NCBI RefSeq assembly: GCF_900111315.1
Contig: NZ_FOGU01000007.1
Location: forward strand, 1 to 64,000
From: Tranquillimonas rosea
Lineage (GTDB): Bacteria; Pseudomonadota; Alphaproteobacteria; Rhodobacterales; Rhodobacteraceae
Direction: 5' to 3'
DNA: 64,000 nucleotides
Each line of letters begins with the position of its first letter. Within the stretch, counting starts at the first letter, position 1. The notes under the pieces are model-generated. The model did not search any database, was not told the origin of the DNA, and worked only from the letters and a program-made list of their open reading frames with translations. Shown one piece after another: positions 17,085-25,283 of the stretch. A program made the position numbers and the translations under genes.

Positions 17085-17113
17085 GGCGTTGCGCGTGCAA
17101 CGCCCGTGCAACG
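17085..17113. promoter_or_regulatory. Palindrome and repeat upstream of the monooxygenase gene
   Basis: GGCGTTGC-GCGT-GCAACGCC (17085-17104) is a perfect 8+8 base inverted repeat. A second copy of its half site CGTGCAACG follows at 17105-17113. The same 9-mer, reversed, occurs in front of the Ldh-family gene at 18955-18963. The site lies 111-139 bases upstream of the monooxygenase start, a normal place for an activator of the AcoR type. Confidence 0.5.
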
Positions 17114-17115
17114 GA

Positions 17116-18843
17116 TCAGCACTTCGGGCTGAGACCCGCCCGGCGCGCCCGGCGCATCACGGTGGAGCGGTTCACGCCGAGCCGTCGCGCCGCCCGCGCC
17201 ATGTTCCAGCCGCAGGCATCCAGCATCGCCTCGAGGTCGTCGTTCGGGGTGGGCTCCCTCCCGTCCGGCGTCTCGACGAGATCGGGCAAGTCGATCACCG
17301 CGCCTTCGGCCAGGGCGACCGCGGTGGCGAGCGTGCTCTGCAATTCGCGGATGTTTCCCGGCCAGGCCCTCCCAGCGAGTTCGGCCCTCGCGGCCGGAGA
17401 CAGACGCAGGTCCGTCCCGATCCGCCGCAGGAGCCGGTCGATCAGCCAGTCCACGTCCCGCCGCAAGCGGAGCGGCGGAAGTGTCAGCGTCGCACCCGCC
17501 AGGCGGAAATGCAGGTCGGTGCGCAGCTGGGGGCTGTCCGCACTCCGCGTGGAGGCGATCGTGAAGAGATCGTCGCGGGTGTCGAAGGTGGTCAGCAACG
17601 CGGCCTGCGCCGTGTCCGACAGATCCTCGATCCCGCGCAGGAACAGCGTTGCCGGTCCCGTCGTGGCGGCAAGCGCCTCGTCCAGCCGCGCCGGGGTGAG
17701 CCCCGCGCCCCGCAACGTGACGAAGGCGCGGCTGGCGGGTCCGGCCACGTGAATGGCGCGGGCGAGCCGTTCCTTCCCGGTGCCGGTCTCGCCCCGGATC
17801 AGCAGGGGGATGCCCGAGCCTGCAAGCCGTTCCGCCCGCTCGAGGATGCGGTCGAGCGCCGGGTCGCCGCCCGAAAGACCGGCGAAGGCCCCGCCACGCG
17901 TCTCGGCCGACCGGCGGACCGGCGCCCGCGGCGTGTTCGGTGCGATTGCGTGGCCGAACATCCGCCGCCCGTCGCGCAGGTGCAGAACCCGGTCCTCCGT
18001 CGGCCGGCCGCGCATGAGGTCGGGCAGGTCGTCGAGCGAAAGGTCGAACACGGTGTCGACCCGCTCTCCCAGGAGAGGCGAGTCCGGTCCGAGCGCTTCG
18101 GACGCCCCGCGCGTCAGCCCGACGATACACCCGCTCCCGTCGAGCGCCACCGCGGCATCGGGGTCCACCTCGAGGAAGTCGGGGCTCGTCGAGAACCGCA
18201 GGACCCAGTCGCGCCGCGTCGTCGCCATGAGGTTCGCCATCTCGACCCGCCGGGCCGAGGCCCGCACCAGCGACATGGCGAGGTTCTGGCTCGGTTTCGG
18301 ACCGGGAGAGCGGAGGAGCGAGATGTCGAGCACCGCGGTCAATTCGCCGCGGCTGTCATAGATTGGCGCGGCGGTGCAGGACAGCGGCGTATGCGCCAGC
18401 CCGAAGTGGTCGCTCTGATGTATGGTGACGGCCTGGCCCGCCACGAGGCAGGACCCGACCGCGCAGGTCCCGGCAAGCTGCTCGGACCAGTCCGAGCCGA
18501 GATACAGACCCGCGCGGCGCAGGTCGTCCTCGAACCGCGGGTCACCGAAATAGTCCACGCAGACGCCCTTGGCGTCTGCCAGCATGACGACGTAGCGCTG
18601 CCCGGCCACCTGGCGGAAAAGCGCCTGCAACCCCGACCGCGCCGTCGCGATCAGCCGTTCCGACCGTTCGCGATGCTGCCTGAGCTCTGCCTCGGTCACG
18701 ATATGTGCGGGCTCGTGCCGTGCGGGATCCAGCCCGTAGCTGTCCACGCAGCGCCGCCAGCTTTCGGTCACGACGCTGTCGCGTCCCGTCTCGCCTCCGT
18801 TCAGGACAGTCTCGATCTCCCGAACATGATCGCCATCGCCCAT
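17116..18843 (-). CDS. AcoR/Fis-type transcriptional regulator with degenerate AAA domain
   Basis: The ATG at 18843 is preferred over two upstream ones because GGGAGG lies six bases before it. The 575-residue protein has a GAF-type sensor (about 70-175), a second sensor segment (about 215-300), an AAA+ module and a C-terminal Fis-type helix-turn-helix (MLDACGWNMARAARRLGVNRSTVMRRARR). Walker A is intact (GETGTGKE, 351-358). The GAFTGA loop that contacts sigma-54 is entirely absent, because the sequence passes from FVTLRGAGLTPARLDEALA directly to TLFLRGIEDLS. The Walker B acids (normally LFLDEI) are R and G. It probably acts without sigma-54 remodelling. It neighbours the monooxygenase and, divergently, the Ldh-family gene. 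Confidence 0.88.
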   Translation of the reverse strand: MGDGDHVREIETVLNGGETGRDSVVTESWRRCVDSYGLDPARHEPAHIVTEAELRQHRERSERLIATARSGLQALFRQVAGQRYVVMLADAKGVCVDYFGDPRFEDDLRRAGLYLGSDWSEQLAGTCAVGSCLVAGQAVTIHQSDHFGLAHTPLSCTAAPIYDSRGELTAVLDISLLRSPGPKPSQNLAMSLVRASARRVEMANLMATTRRDWVLRFSTSPDFLEVDPDAAVALDGSGCIVGLTRGASEALGPDSPLLGERVDTVFDLSLDDLPDLMRGRPTEDRVLHLRDGRRMFGHAIAPNTPRAPVRRSAETRGGAFAGLSGGDPALDRILERAERLAGSGIPLLIRGETGTGKERLARAIHVAGPASRAFVTLRGAGLTPARLDEALAATTGPATLFLRGIEDLSDTAQAALLTTFDTRDDLFTIASTRSADSPQLRTDLHFRLAGATLTLPPLRLRRDVDWLIDRLLRRIGTDLRLSPAARAELAGRAWPGNIRELQSTLATAVALAEGAVIDLPDLVETPDGREPTPNDDLEAMLDACGWNMARAARRLGVNRSTVMRRARRAGLSPKC

Positions 18844-18954
18844 GCCGTCCTCCCTCGGCTTGTGCATGGGGGAGCCTAACAGATCTCGGGCCTGTGCGGC
18901 AGCCTGACTGCGTCCGGCCCTCGGGATCACCCGCGCAATGCTGCGGGGGCGTCG

Positions 18955-18963
18955 CGTTGCACG
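18955..18963 (+). promoter_or_regulatory. CGTTGCACG half site upstream of the Ldh-family gene
   Basis: This 9-mer is identical (in inverse orientation) to the repeats at 17094-17102 and 17105-17113 before the monooxygenase gene. It lies 50 bases before the Ldh-family start codon, in the region divergent from the AcoR-type regulator. A common binding site for that regulator is possible. Confidence 0.35.
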
Positions 18964-19012
18964 GCTCCCGGAGCCTGACTAGGGTCCGGCCGTGTTCTGA
19001 AGAGAGGCCGAA

Positions 19013-20026
19013 ATGACCAGTGACGGGTATGAACGCATTCCGCGCGAGCGCGCGGTCGAGATCGCGGAAACAGCGCTGAGGAAGGCCGGCTTCTCGACCG
19101 CCCACCGGCGGGCCATGACGCGGAACATGGTCGAGGCGCAGGCGCAGGAATGTCACTCCCACGGTCTCTACCGGTTGATCGCCTGCAGCACCGTGGCCGA
19201 GGCGGGGCTGGTCGACCCGGTCGCCGAACCGAGCCTGAGAGACGAGGGCCCCGGCGTGGTCGGAATAGACGCGCATGGCGGCAATTCGTTGCTGGGGTTC
19301 GATCTGGGGGCCGAGAGCCTGGCCGAAAAGGTGCGCACCACCGGCCTTGCGGCGCTGGCAATCCGCAACTGCCACCATTTTTCGGCCCTCTGGTGGGAGG
19401 TCGAACAGCTGTCCGAGCGAGGCCTGGTGGCGCTGGCGATGACGCCCACCCATCCCTATGTCGCGCCATTCGGCGGCACCGAGCCGCTGCTCGGGACGAA
19501 CCCGATCGCGTTTTCCTGGCCGCGTCCCGGCGGCGATCCCTACACGTTCGACTTCGCGACGAGCGCGGTCGCGCGCGGCGAGGTCGAGCTTCGCGCGCGG
19601 CGCGGCGAGAGCCTGCCGGAAGGCTGGGCGATCGACGCCGCCGGCGCCCCGACGACGGATGGCAAGAGCGCCCTGTCCGGGGCCCTGCTGCCCTTTGGAG
19701 AGCACAAGGGGTCGGCGATCTCGACCATGGTCGAACTGTTGGCCGGGCCACTGATCGGGGATCTGCTGAGCAGCCAGACGGCGGAACCGAACAGCTCGGA
19801 CGAGAAAGGCATCCTCCACGGCGAACTGGTGGTCGCCATCGACCCCGATCGCTTCGGCGTCTCGTTCGCGACCGCCGAGCGGCTCTTCGAGGGGATCGCG
19901 GGGCAGGGCGCACGGCTGCCGTCCGTCCGCCGGCGCGAGGCGCGCGATCGTTCTGACAGGGACGGCCTGCTGATCTCGTCGGACCTGCTGGCCGAGCTTC
20001 GCGCGCGGGCGGACATGGGGGGATAG
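19013..20026 (+). CDS. Ldh-family (malate/lactate/delta-piperideine-2-carboxylate type) oxidoreductase
   Basis: The 337-residue protein matches the NAD(P)-dependent Ldh/YlbC/DpkA family. It has an N-terminal helical cap, CHSHGLYRL with the conserved catalytic histidine, RNCHHFSALWWEVEQ, the TPTHPYVAPFGGTEPLLGTNPIAFSWP segment of the nucleotide pocket, and LLPFGEHKGSAISTMVELL. The family reduces 2-oxo acids or cyclic imines, or oxidises the matching hydroxy or amino acids. Substrate cannot be read from sequence. AGAGAGG precedes the ATG. It is divergent from the AcoR-type regulator, suggesting control by it together with the monooxygenase. Confidence 0.88.
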   Translation: MTSDGYERIPRERAVEIAETALRKAGFSTAHRRAMTRNMVEAQAQECHSHGLYRLIACSTVAEAGLVDPVAEPSLRDEGPGVVGIDAHGGNSLLGFDLGAESLAEKVRTTGLAALAIRNCHHFSALWWEVEQLSERGLVALAMTPTHPYVAPFGGTEPLLGTNPIAFSWPRPGGDPYTFDFATSAVARGEVELRARRGESLPEGWAIDAAGAPTTDGKSALSGALLPFGEHKGSAISTMVELLAGPLIGDLLSSQTAEPNSSDEKGILHGELVVAIDPDRFGVSFATAERLFEGIAGQGARLPSVRRREARDRSDRDGLLISSDLLAELRARADMGG

Positions 20027-20192
20027 GTTCCTGCAAAAGGATGCGCCGCCGCTTTGCCGAGACGGCATGGCCGCCATCCCGTGCGACTTTCGCCATGGCG
20101 TGCGGCGAAGCGCGAGCCTATCTGAAGGTCAATCGTCCGATCACGGCGCCGGCGGCATTGCTGCGGTGCGCACCAAGCCATTGAGATTTCCC

Positions 20193-21671
20193 ATGCCAGA
20201 TACATTCGGGGCCGCGGCGCCGTCCTCGTCCGCGCCCGTCTCCGAAGCGGCGCCGCAAGAGGACACGGGGCGGCGGGATCGGCTCGTCATCGGGTTGCTC
20301 CTGGTGTCGGCCTTTACGGTGATCCTCAACGAGACGATCATGTCGGTGGCGCTGCCGCACCTGATGACCGACCTGAACGTCACGGCCGCCGCCGCGCAAT
20401 GGCTCACCACCGCGTTCCTGCTGACGATGGCCGTCGTCATTCCCGTCACGGGTTACCTCCTCCGGCGGCTCTCGACCCGGACCGTGTTCCTGATGGCGAT
20501 GAGCATCTTCAGCCTCGGCACGGTGATCTGCGCCCTGTCGCCCGGCCTCGGCCCGCTGGTCTTCGGCCGGATCGTGCAGGCCTGCGGCACCGCGATCATG
20601 ATGCCGCTCCTGATGACCACGACGATCAACCTCGTCCCACCGGAACGCCGCGGCCGCACGATGGGTAACATCTCGATCGTGATCTCGGTGGCACCCGCAA
20701 TCGGACCGACGATCTCGGGCATCATTCTGAGCTACCTCGAGTGGCGCTGGATGTTCTGGCTGGTCCTTCCCATCGGCCTCGGGGCGCTGGCGCTGGGCCA
20801 TGCGTATCTGCAGAACGTTGGCGAGCCGCGCAGGACGCCGCTCGACATCCCCTCGGTGCCGCTGTCGGCCATCGGGTTCGGCGCGCTCGTCTACGGTCTC
20901 TCGACGATCGGTGAGCGCCATGGCGACGTGGAGCCGGCCGTTCCGGTCTGGCTGCCGCTGGTCACCGGCCTTGCCGTGCTCGCGGTCTTCTTCGCCCGGC
21001 AGATCAGGCTCGCGCCACAGGGGCGCGCACTTCTCGACCTCAGGACATTCCGTACCCGCGTCTTCGCCGTCTCCGCGGCGATGATGGGGCTGTGCATGAT
21101 GTCGCTCTTCGGCATGATCGTTCTGCTGCCGATCTACATGCAGAATGTGCTGGGACTCGCGCCGCTGCAATCGGGGCTGCTGCTCCTTCCCGGCGGTGTT
21201 GCGATGGGGCTGATGGCGCCGCTGGTCGGCCGTCTCTTCGACCGGTTCGGCGCCCGCAGACTGGTCATTCCGGGCTCCGTCCTGGTGTCGGCGGGCCTGT
21301 GGAGCATGACCCTGCTGGGACGGGAGACCGACGTCTGGCAGGTGCTGGCCTCGCACATGATCCTCTCGTTCGGCCTGGCGTTCCTGTTCACGCCGCTGTT
21401 CACGTCGAGCCTCGGCTCACTGCCCAAGGACCTCAATCCCTATGGCTCGGCGGTGATCGGAACGATCCAGCAGGTCTGCGGTGCCGCCGGGATCGCGCTC
21501 TTCGTCTCGGTGATGTCGCTGCGCACGGCCGCCTCCAGCGCCGCCGGCGCGTCGTCGCCGGACGCCATGGCCGCCGGCGTCACGGCCGGGTTCATCACCG
21601 GCGCAGTGGTTTCGCTTTGCCTCATCGCTGCGAGCTTCTTCGTGCGACGTCCGCCGGACATGCGCCCCTAG
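20193..21671 (+). CDS. DHA2-family major facilitator (drug:H+ antiporter type)
   Basis: The ATG at 20193 is chosen because it yields a short polar N-terminus (MPDTFGAAAPSSSAPVSEA) before the first membrane helix. The 492-residue protein has about 14 hydrophobic segments and DHA2 features: LNETIMSVALPHLMTDL in helix 1, AAQWLTTAFLLTMAVVIPVTGYL, RIVQACGTAIMMPLLMTT and the motif-C-like ISVAPAIGPTISGII. It is expected to be an inner-membrane exporter. It lies downstream of the Ldh-family gene with 166 bases between, so shared transcription is uncertain. Confidence 0.9.
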   Translation: MPDTFGAAAPSSSAPVSEAAPQEDTGRRDRLVIGLLLVSAFTVILNETIMSVALPHLMTDLNVTAAAAQWLTTAFLLTMAVVIPVTGYLLRRLSTRTVFLMAMSIFSLGTVICALSPGLGPLVFGRIVQACGTAIMMPLLMTTTINLVPPERRGRTMGNISIVISVAPAIGPTISGIILSYLEWRWMFWLVLPIGLGALALGHAYLQNVGEPRRTPLDIPSVPLSAIGFGALVYGLSTIGERHGDVEPAVPVWLPLVTGLAVLAVFFARQIRLAPQGRALLDLRTFRTRVFAVSAAMMGLCMMSLFGMIVLLPIYMQNVLGLAPLQSGLLLLPGGVAMGLMAPLVGRLFDRFGARRLVIPGSVLVSAGLWSMTLLGRETDVWQVLASHMILSFGLAFLFTPLFTSSLGSLPKDLNPYGSAVIGTIQQVCGAAGIALFVSVMSLRTAASSAAGASSPDAMAAGVTAGFITGAVVSLCLIAASFFVRRPPDMRP

Positions 21672-21721
21672 GTCGTGGCCACGACCGTGGTGCGCGCCGG
21701 GCGGGAACGCGCCCGCCGGTT

Positions 21722-22207
21722 CTACCGTGTCCCGTCGATAACCGAGAACGAGCCGTCCGATTCCAGGATCACCGCCGAGAGCCCCTCGATCCCGCCATGC
21801 CCTTCGGTTCGCGCGATCGTCTCCAGCTCGGCTTGCGTGACACGCGCTTTCCGCATGGCGCCGTGCAGCGGCGTGCCGTCACGCAAGAGGAGCGTCGGCT
21901 CGGAACGCACGAAGCCGGCGAACCTCTTCGAGCGCACCGACAGGGTCGTGACGAGGTATTGCAACACGATCAGCAGGACGAGCGCCGTCATCCCCTCGGC
22001 CAGCGCGATCCCTTCGCTCAGCAGGATCGAAGCCAGGGTCGAGCCGAGCGCCACCGTGACGATGAGGTCGAAGGCGTTGAGCTTGGCCAGCGTCCGTTTC
22101 CCCGACACCCGGAGCGACACGACGAGAAACGCATAGGCGATCGTCCCGACGATGAGCGTGCGGGCGATGCCGCTCCAACTCTGAAAGAACATCTCGGCCC
22201 AGTTCAT
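21722..22207 (-). CDS. DUF421 (YetF-type) membrane protein
   Basis: I choose the ATG at 22207 because GGGGAG is six bases upstream; the ATG two codons earlier abuts that site. The 161-residue protein starts with about three membrane helices (SWSGIARTLIVGTIAYAFLVVSLRV, FDLIVTVALGSTLASILL, TALVLLIVLQYLVTTLSV). It ends in a small soluble DUF421 domain containing GTPLHGAMRKARVTQAELETIAR. The family is widespread and of unknown function, linked in spore formers to membrane or germination roles. It overlaps no neighbour and appears monocistronic. Confidence 0.85.
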   Translation of the reverse strand: MNWAEMFFQSWSGIARTLIVGTIAYAFLVVSLRVSGKRTLAKLNAFDLIVTVALGSTLASILLSEGIALAEGMTALVLLIVLQYLVTTLSVRSKRFAGFVRSEPTLLLRDGTPLHGAMRKARVTQAELETIARTEGHGGIEGLSAVILESDGSFSVIDGTR

Positions 22208-22507
22208 GCGCATCTCCCCGGTTGCGGCCCGAGGCCCTCAAGTGGGCGTCGGGCTCCGCGCCCAGCCCCGAAAGGCGGCGATCAGTTCCAGCGAAGACGT
22301 TGCGGTTCGGGTGGCGGTGTTCCAGCCGAGGATGCCGGCCTCATGCCGGCTCGGAACGGCGTCCGGCCGGCCGGGGTTTCCCGGGCCTCGGATTTCAAAG
22401 GGTTGCCGCGGTCCGCTATAGAGTCACCGAAGGTGCCGATTGTGACGCTTCGACACGTTTTTGCTTATGCAATCCAATGCCTAAGAGCCGGTTCCGGATG
22501 CTGCGCC
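22208..22507. other. 300-bp region between the DUF421 and aldolase genes
   Basis: No gene is supported. It contains the DUF421 leader and the sequence following the aldolase stop. A GCCGGC-CTCAT-GCCGGC hairpin with partial flanking pairing (around 22333-22350) has no T-run and is not called a terminator. Confidence 0.4.
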
Positions 22508-23269
22508 TCAAACCAGCCCGCTGCGGCGTTCGGCTGCCGCGCGGGCGGCGCCGGAGAGCAGCATGACGTCGTTCGGGCCGATCACCAGGCGATAGCCGGC
22601 CTTGGCAAGGGCGCCATAGTCGCGCTGTCCCTCGATCGTGCCCAGCGTCAGGCCATGCGCGGCCGCCGTTGCCTCGATGCCGGTAATGGCCTCGACCACC
22701 GCGGGATCGTCGAGCCGCTCGAGCCTGTCCATCGACCCGGCAAGATCGTTCGGCCCGATGAAGCCCATGTCGATGCCGGGAATCGCGGCGATCTCGGCGA
22801 TGTCGGGGATGACGTCGACATGCTCGATCTGCACCGCGACGAACACCTCCTCGTTGGCCTGGGCCGCGTAGTCGGTCCATGCACCATAGCCCGAGGCCCG
22901 CACGATCGGCGCGGCATAGCCCCGTCGGCCCATGGGGGCGTAGCGGCAAAAGCCGGCGACCTCGCGTGCCATCTCGGCGGAGTTCACCATCGGGACCAAC
23001 AGCGACCGCGCCCCGCGGTCGAGCGCACGTTTCAATGTCGCTTCGCGGGCATCAGGCACGCGGATCATCGCTTCGCCGCCCGCGGCCTCGACGGCACGGA
23101 TCAGGTTCAATCCGTCCTCCAGGCCCACGGCCCCGTGCTCGCAGTCGATGACCAGCACGTCCCAGCCCGAACGCACCATGATCTCGGCGACCTCCGGCGA
23201 GCCGAGCTCCAGCCAGGCCGCGGTCACGGTCTCTCCGGCCATCACGCGCCGCCGCAATCCGTTCTTCAT
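22508..23269 (-). CDS. HpcH/HpaI-family class II aldolase
   Basis: This 253-residue protein has the HpaI family pattern. WLELGSPEVAEIMVRSGWDVLVIDCEHGAV carries the catalytic histidine of the EHG motif, and IRVPDAREATLKRALDRGARSLLVPMVNSAEMA contains the conserved arginine. VAVQIEHVDVIPDIAEIAAIPGIDMGFIGPNDLAGSM has the metal-binding glutamate and aspartate. Members cleave 4-hydroxy-2-oxo acids to pyruvate (or a glyoxylate analogue) plus an aldehyde. The ATG at 23269 has GAGGGA upstream; an alternative ATG at 23281 overlaps the tctA stop (ATGA). It is the last gene of the tctC-tctB-tctA operon, suggesting the imported acid or its product is cleaved by it. Confidence 0.88.
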   Translation of the reverse strand: MKNGLRRRVMAGETVTAAWLELGSPEVAEIMVRSGWDVLVIDCEHGAVGLEDGLNLIRAVEAAGGEAMIRVPDAREATLKRALDRGARSLLVPMVNSAEMAREVAGFCRYAPMGRRGYAAPIVRASGYGAWTDYAAQANEEVFVAVQIEHVDVIPDIAEIAAIPGIDMGFIGPNDLAGSMDRLERLDDPAVVEAITGIEATAAAHGLTLGTIEGQRDYGALAKAGYRLVIGPNDVMLLSGAARAAAERRSGLV

Positions 23270-23277
23270 GTCGTCCC

Positions 23278-24798
23278 TCATGTCTTTTCCGTTTCCCTTG
23301 ATCTCGACCCGCCTCCCGAGATCACCTCGCGGGCCGCCCGGAATAGCAGAAGGCCCCAGACAGCGAGGGTGACGACACCGAGGACGGCGGCGGTGCCCCG
23401 ATCGAAGAAGCCGGTCAGGTCGCCCTGCGCCTTCATCATCGAGACCATGAAATTGTCTTCGACAACCTCGCCTAGAACCACGCCGAGCACGGCCGGTGCG
23501 ATCGGGATCCGCGCCAGCGTCATCAGGTAGCCCAGGAGCCCGAGGCCCAGCACGATCCAGACCGCGGTGACGCTGCCCATGATGGCATAGGCGCCGATCA
23601 TCGACAGGAGCAGCACGCTGGGCATCAGCATCGACCGCGGCACGCGCAGCAGTCGCGAGGCCGCCATGATGGCAAGGCCGCCGCTCACGATCATCACGAC
23701 GTTCGCTACCAGGAAGGCCCCGAACAGCGTTTCGACCAGCATCGCGTCGGACGAGAAGATGTTCGGACCGGGTGTCAGGCCCTTCATCAGCAGCACGCCT
23801 ATGGCGATGGCGGTGACGCTGTCGCCTGGGATGCCGAAGACCAGCGCCGGGGTCCACGCGCCTGCGACGGCCGCGTTGTTGGCGGTGCCGCCGTCGACGA
23901 TCCCCTCGTAATGGCCGCGCCCGAACTTTTCCGGCGTCTTCGACAGGCGCCGCGACACCGCGTAGGCGATCCAGGCCGCGATGTCGGCCCCGGCCCCCGG
24001 CAAGGCGCCGATGAACGTGCCCCCGACGCCCGAGCGGAGGATGCCGAGCTTGCGCTGCCGGATCTGGCCCCAGGCGCCGGCCAGGGCGGTCCGGAGCGGT
24101 TCGACGGACAACTGGCCCAACCTTGTAGGATCGGACGTCTCTGCGTTGCGCAGGATCTCGGCGATCGCGAAGAGGCCGATCATCGCCGGGATGAAGCTGA
24201 TCCCGTCATAAAGGTCGTTGATCCCGAACGTGAACCGCGGATGCCCCACCGCCACGTCGATCCCTACGGAGGCGATGGCGAGGCCGATGAAGAGGCTTGC
24301 GAAGTTACGCGGGACCGAGGCGCCGCCGACGAACACCGCGCAACTGAGCCCGAGGGTCGCCAGCCAGAATGCTTCGTCGCTGGAGAAGCGCGAGGCGATG
24401 CGGGCCAGGAGCGGGGTCGCGCTGGCCAGAAGCAGGACGCCGATGATCCCGCCGATCGAGGCGGCGAAGAGCGAGACGAACAACGTCGTCCGCGGCCGGC
24501 CGGCGCGGGCCAGGGCGTGCGCGTCCTCGACATAGGCGGCCGAGGCCGGTGTGCCCGGCATCCGCAAAAGCGCCCCCGAGATGTCGCCGGCAAAGATCGC
24601 CGTGGTCGTGGTGGCGACAATGGCCGCGACGGCCTGGACGGGATCCATGAAATACGTGAACGGCACCAACAGCGCCACGGCCATGGTGGCGGTCAGCCCG
24701 GGCATCGCCCCGACGAAGGAACCGTAGAGCGTGCAGAGGAGGATGGTGAGAAGAAGCTGCGGCTCGAACACCGCGGCGAGGAGTGTCACGAGTTCCAT
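23278..24798 (-). CDS. tctA: Tripartite tricarboxylate transporter, large membrane subunit TctA (copy 1)
   Basis: The 506-residue protein has around 12 hydrophobic segments and the TctA motif near the N-terminus, FVGAMPGLTATMAVALLVPFTY. The related repeat GTFIGALPGAGADIAAWIAYAVSRR appears in the middle, and WTPALVFGIPGDSVTAIAIGVLLMKGLTPGP follows. With TctB it forms the inner-membrane part of a secondary transporter fed by the periplasmic TctC. Substrates of the family include citrate and other di/tricarboxylates and aromatic acids. The gene follows tctB by three bases, and its stop overlaps the possible upstream start of the aldolase gene. Confidence 0.92.
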   Translation of the reverse strand: MELVTLLAAVFEPQLLLTILLCTLYGSFVGAMPGLTATMAVALLVPFTYFMDPVQAVAAIVATTTTAIFAGDISGALLRMPGTPASAAYVEDAHALARAGRPRTTLFVSLFAASIGGIIGVLLLASATPLLARIASRFSSDEAFWLATLGLSCAVFVGGASVPRNFASLFIGLAIASVGIDVAVGHPRFTFGINDLYDGISFIPAMIGLFAIAEILRNAETSDPTRLGQLSVEPLRTALAGAWGQIRQRKLGILRSGVGGTFIGALPGAGADIAAWIAYAVSRRLSKTPEKFGRGHYEGIVDGGTANNAAVAGAWTPALVFGIPGDSVTAIAIGVLLMKGLTPGPNIFSSDAMLVETLFGAFLVANVVMIVSGGLAIMAASRLLRVPRSMLMPSVLLLSMIGAYAIMGSVTAVWIVLGLGLLGYLMTLARIPIAPAVLGVVLGEVVEDNFMVSMMKAQGDLTGFFDRGTAAVLGVVTLAVWGLLLFRAAREVISGGGSRSRETEKT

Positions 24799-24801
24799 GG
24801 T

Positions 24802-25260
24802 CTACCACGCCACCGGCAAAAGCAGACCCCAGGGCAGGGGAACCCGCAGGACCGAGTAGAACACCGCGTGCAGGACGACCGGGCCGACCAGCGCCAGAGC
24901 CGTTCCGGCCACCATCCCGCCGCCGAATAGTCGCACCGAGCAGAGCAGACTGATCGCCGCGGCGATGTGAAAGCCCAGCGGGTCCAGGGCCAGGGCGAAA
25001 AACGCGATGACGGCCAGGATGCCCACCAGCGGCCCCAGCCGTCGCCCTCCGTCTTCGTCGGGTCGGTTCCGCCCCGCGGCCAGGCCCTCGGCCGCGATGC
25101 CGAGGCCGCTGGCCACCAGGCCCACGGCGACGATCGTGGGAAAGAGGTCGGGGCCATAGGCCATGCCCCCGACCGTCGGGAAGCCCCGCGCGACGATTGC
25201 CATCGCGGCGCCCAGTGCGCAGAGCGCGCTCCCGGTGACGAGATCGCGTGTATCGGCCAT
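24802..25260 (-). CDS. tctB: Tripartite tricarboxylate transporter, small membrane subunit TctB (copy 1)
   Basis: The 152-residue protein has four hydrophobic segments, the expected size and topology for TctB. One is preceded by the typical GPDLFPTIVAVGLVASGLGIA, near the end of helix 1. Family members are weakly conserved, so the assignment rests on topology and position between tctC and tctA. The gene starts 23 bases after tctC and is followed almost directly by tctA. Confidence 0.85.
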   Translation of the reverse strand: MADTRDLVTGSALCALGAAMAIVARGFPTVGGMAYGPDLFPTIVAVGLVASGLGIAAEGLAAGRNRPDEDGGRRLGPLVGILAVIAFFALALDPLGFHIAAAISLLCSVRLFGGGMVAGTALALVGPVVLHAVFYSVLRVPLPWGLLLPVAW

Positions 25261-25283
25261 CGCGAGACCTCCCTTCGCGTGGC

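Noticed and set aside
22333-22350. GCCGGC-CTCAT-GCCGGC hairpin as a terminator
   Set aside because: GCCGGC is self-complementary and common in GC-rich DNA; no T-run follows.
21092-23530. 812-residue plus-strand frame
   Set aside because: It spans the MFS, DUF421, aldolase and part of tctA in the wrong frame or strand, with low-complexity R/P/H/G-rich composition.
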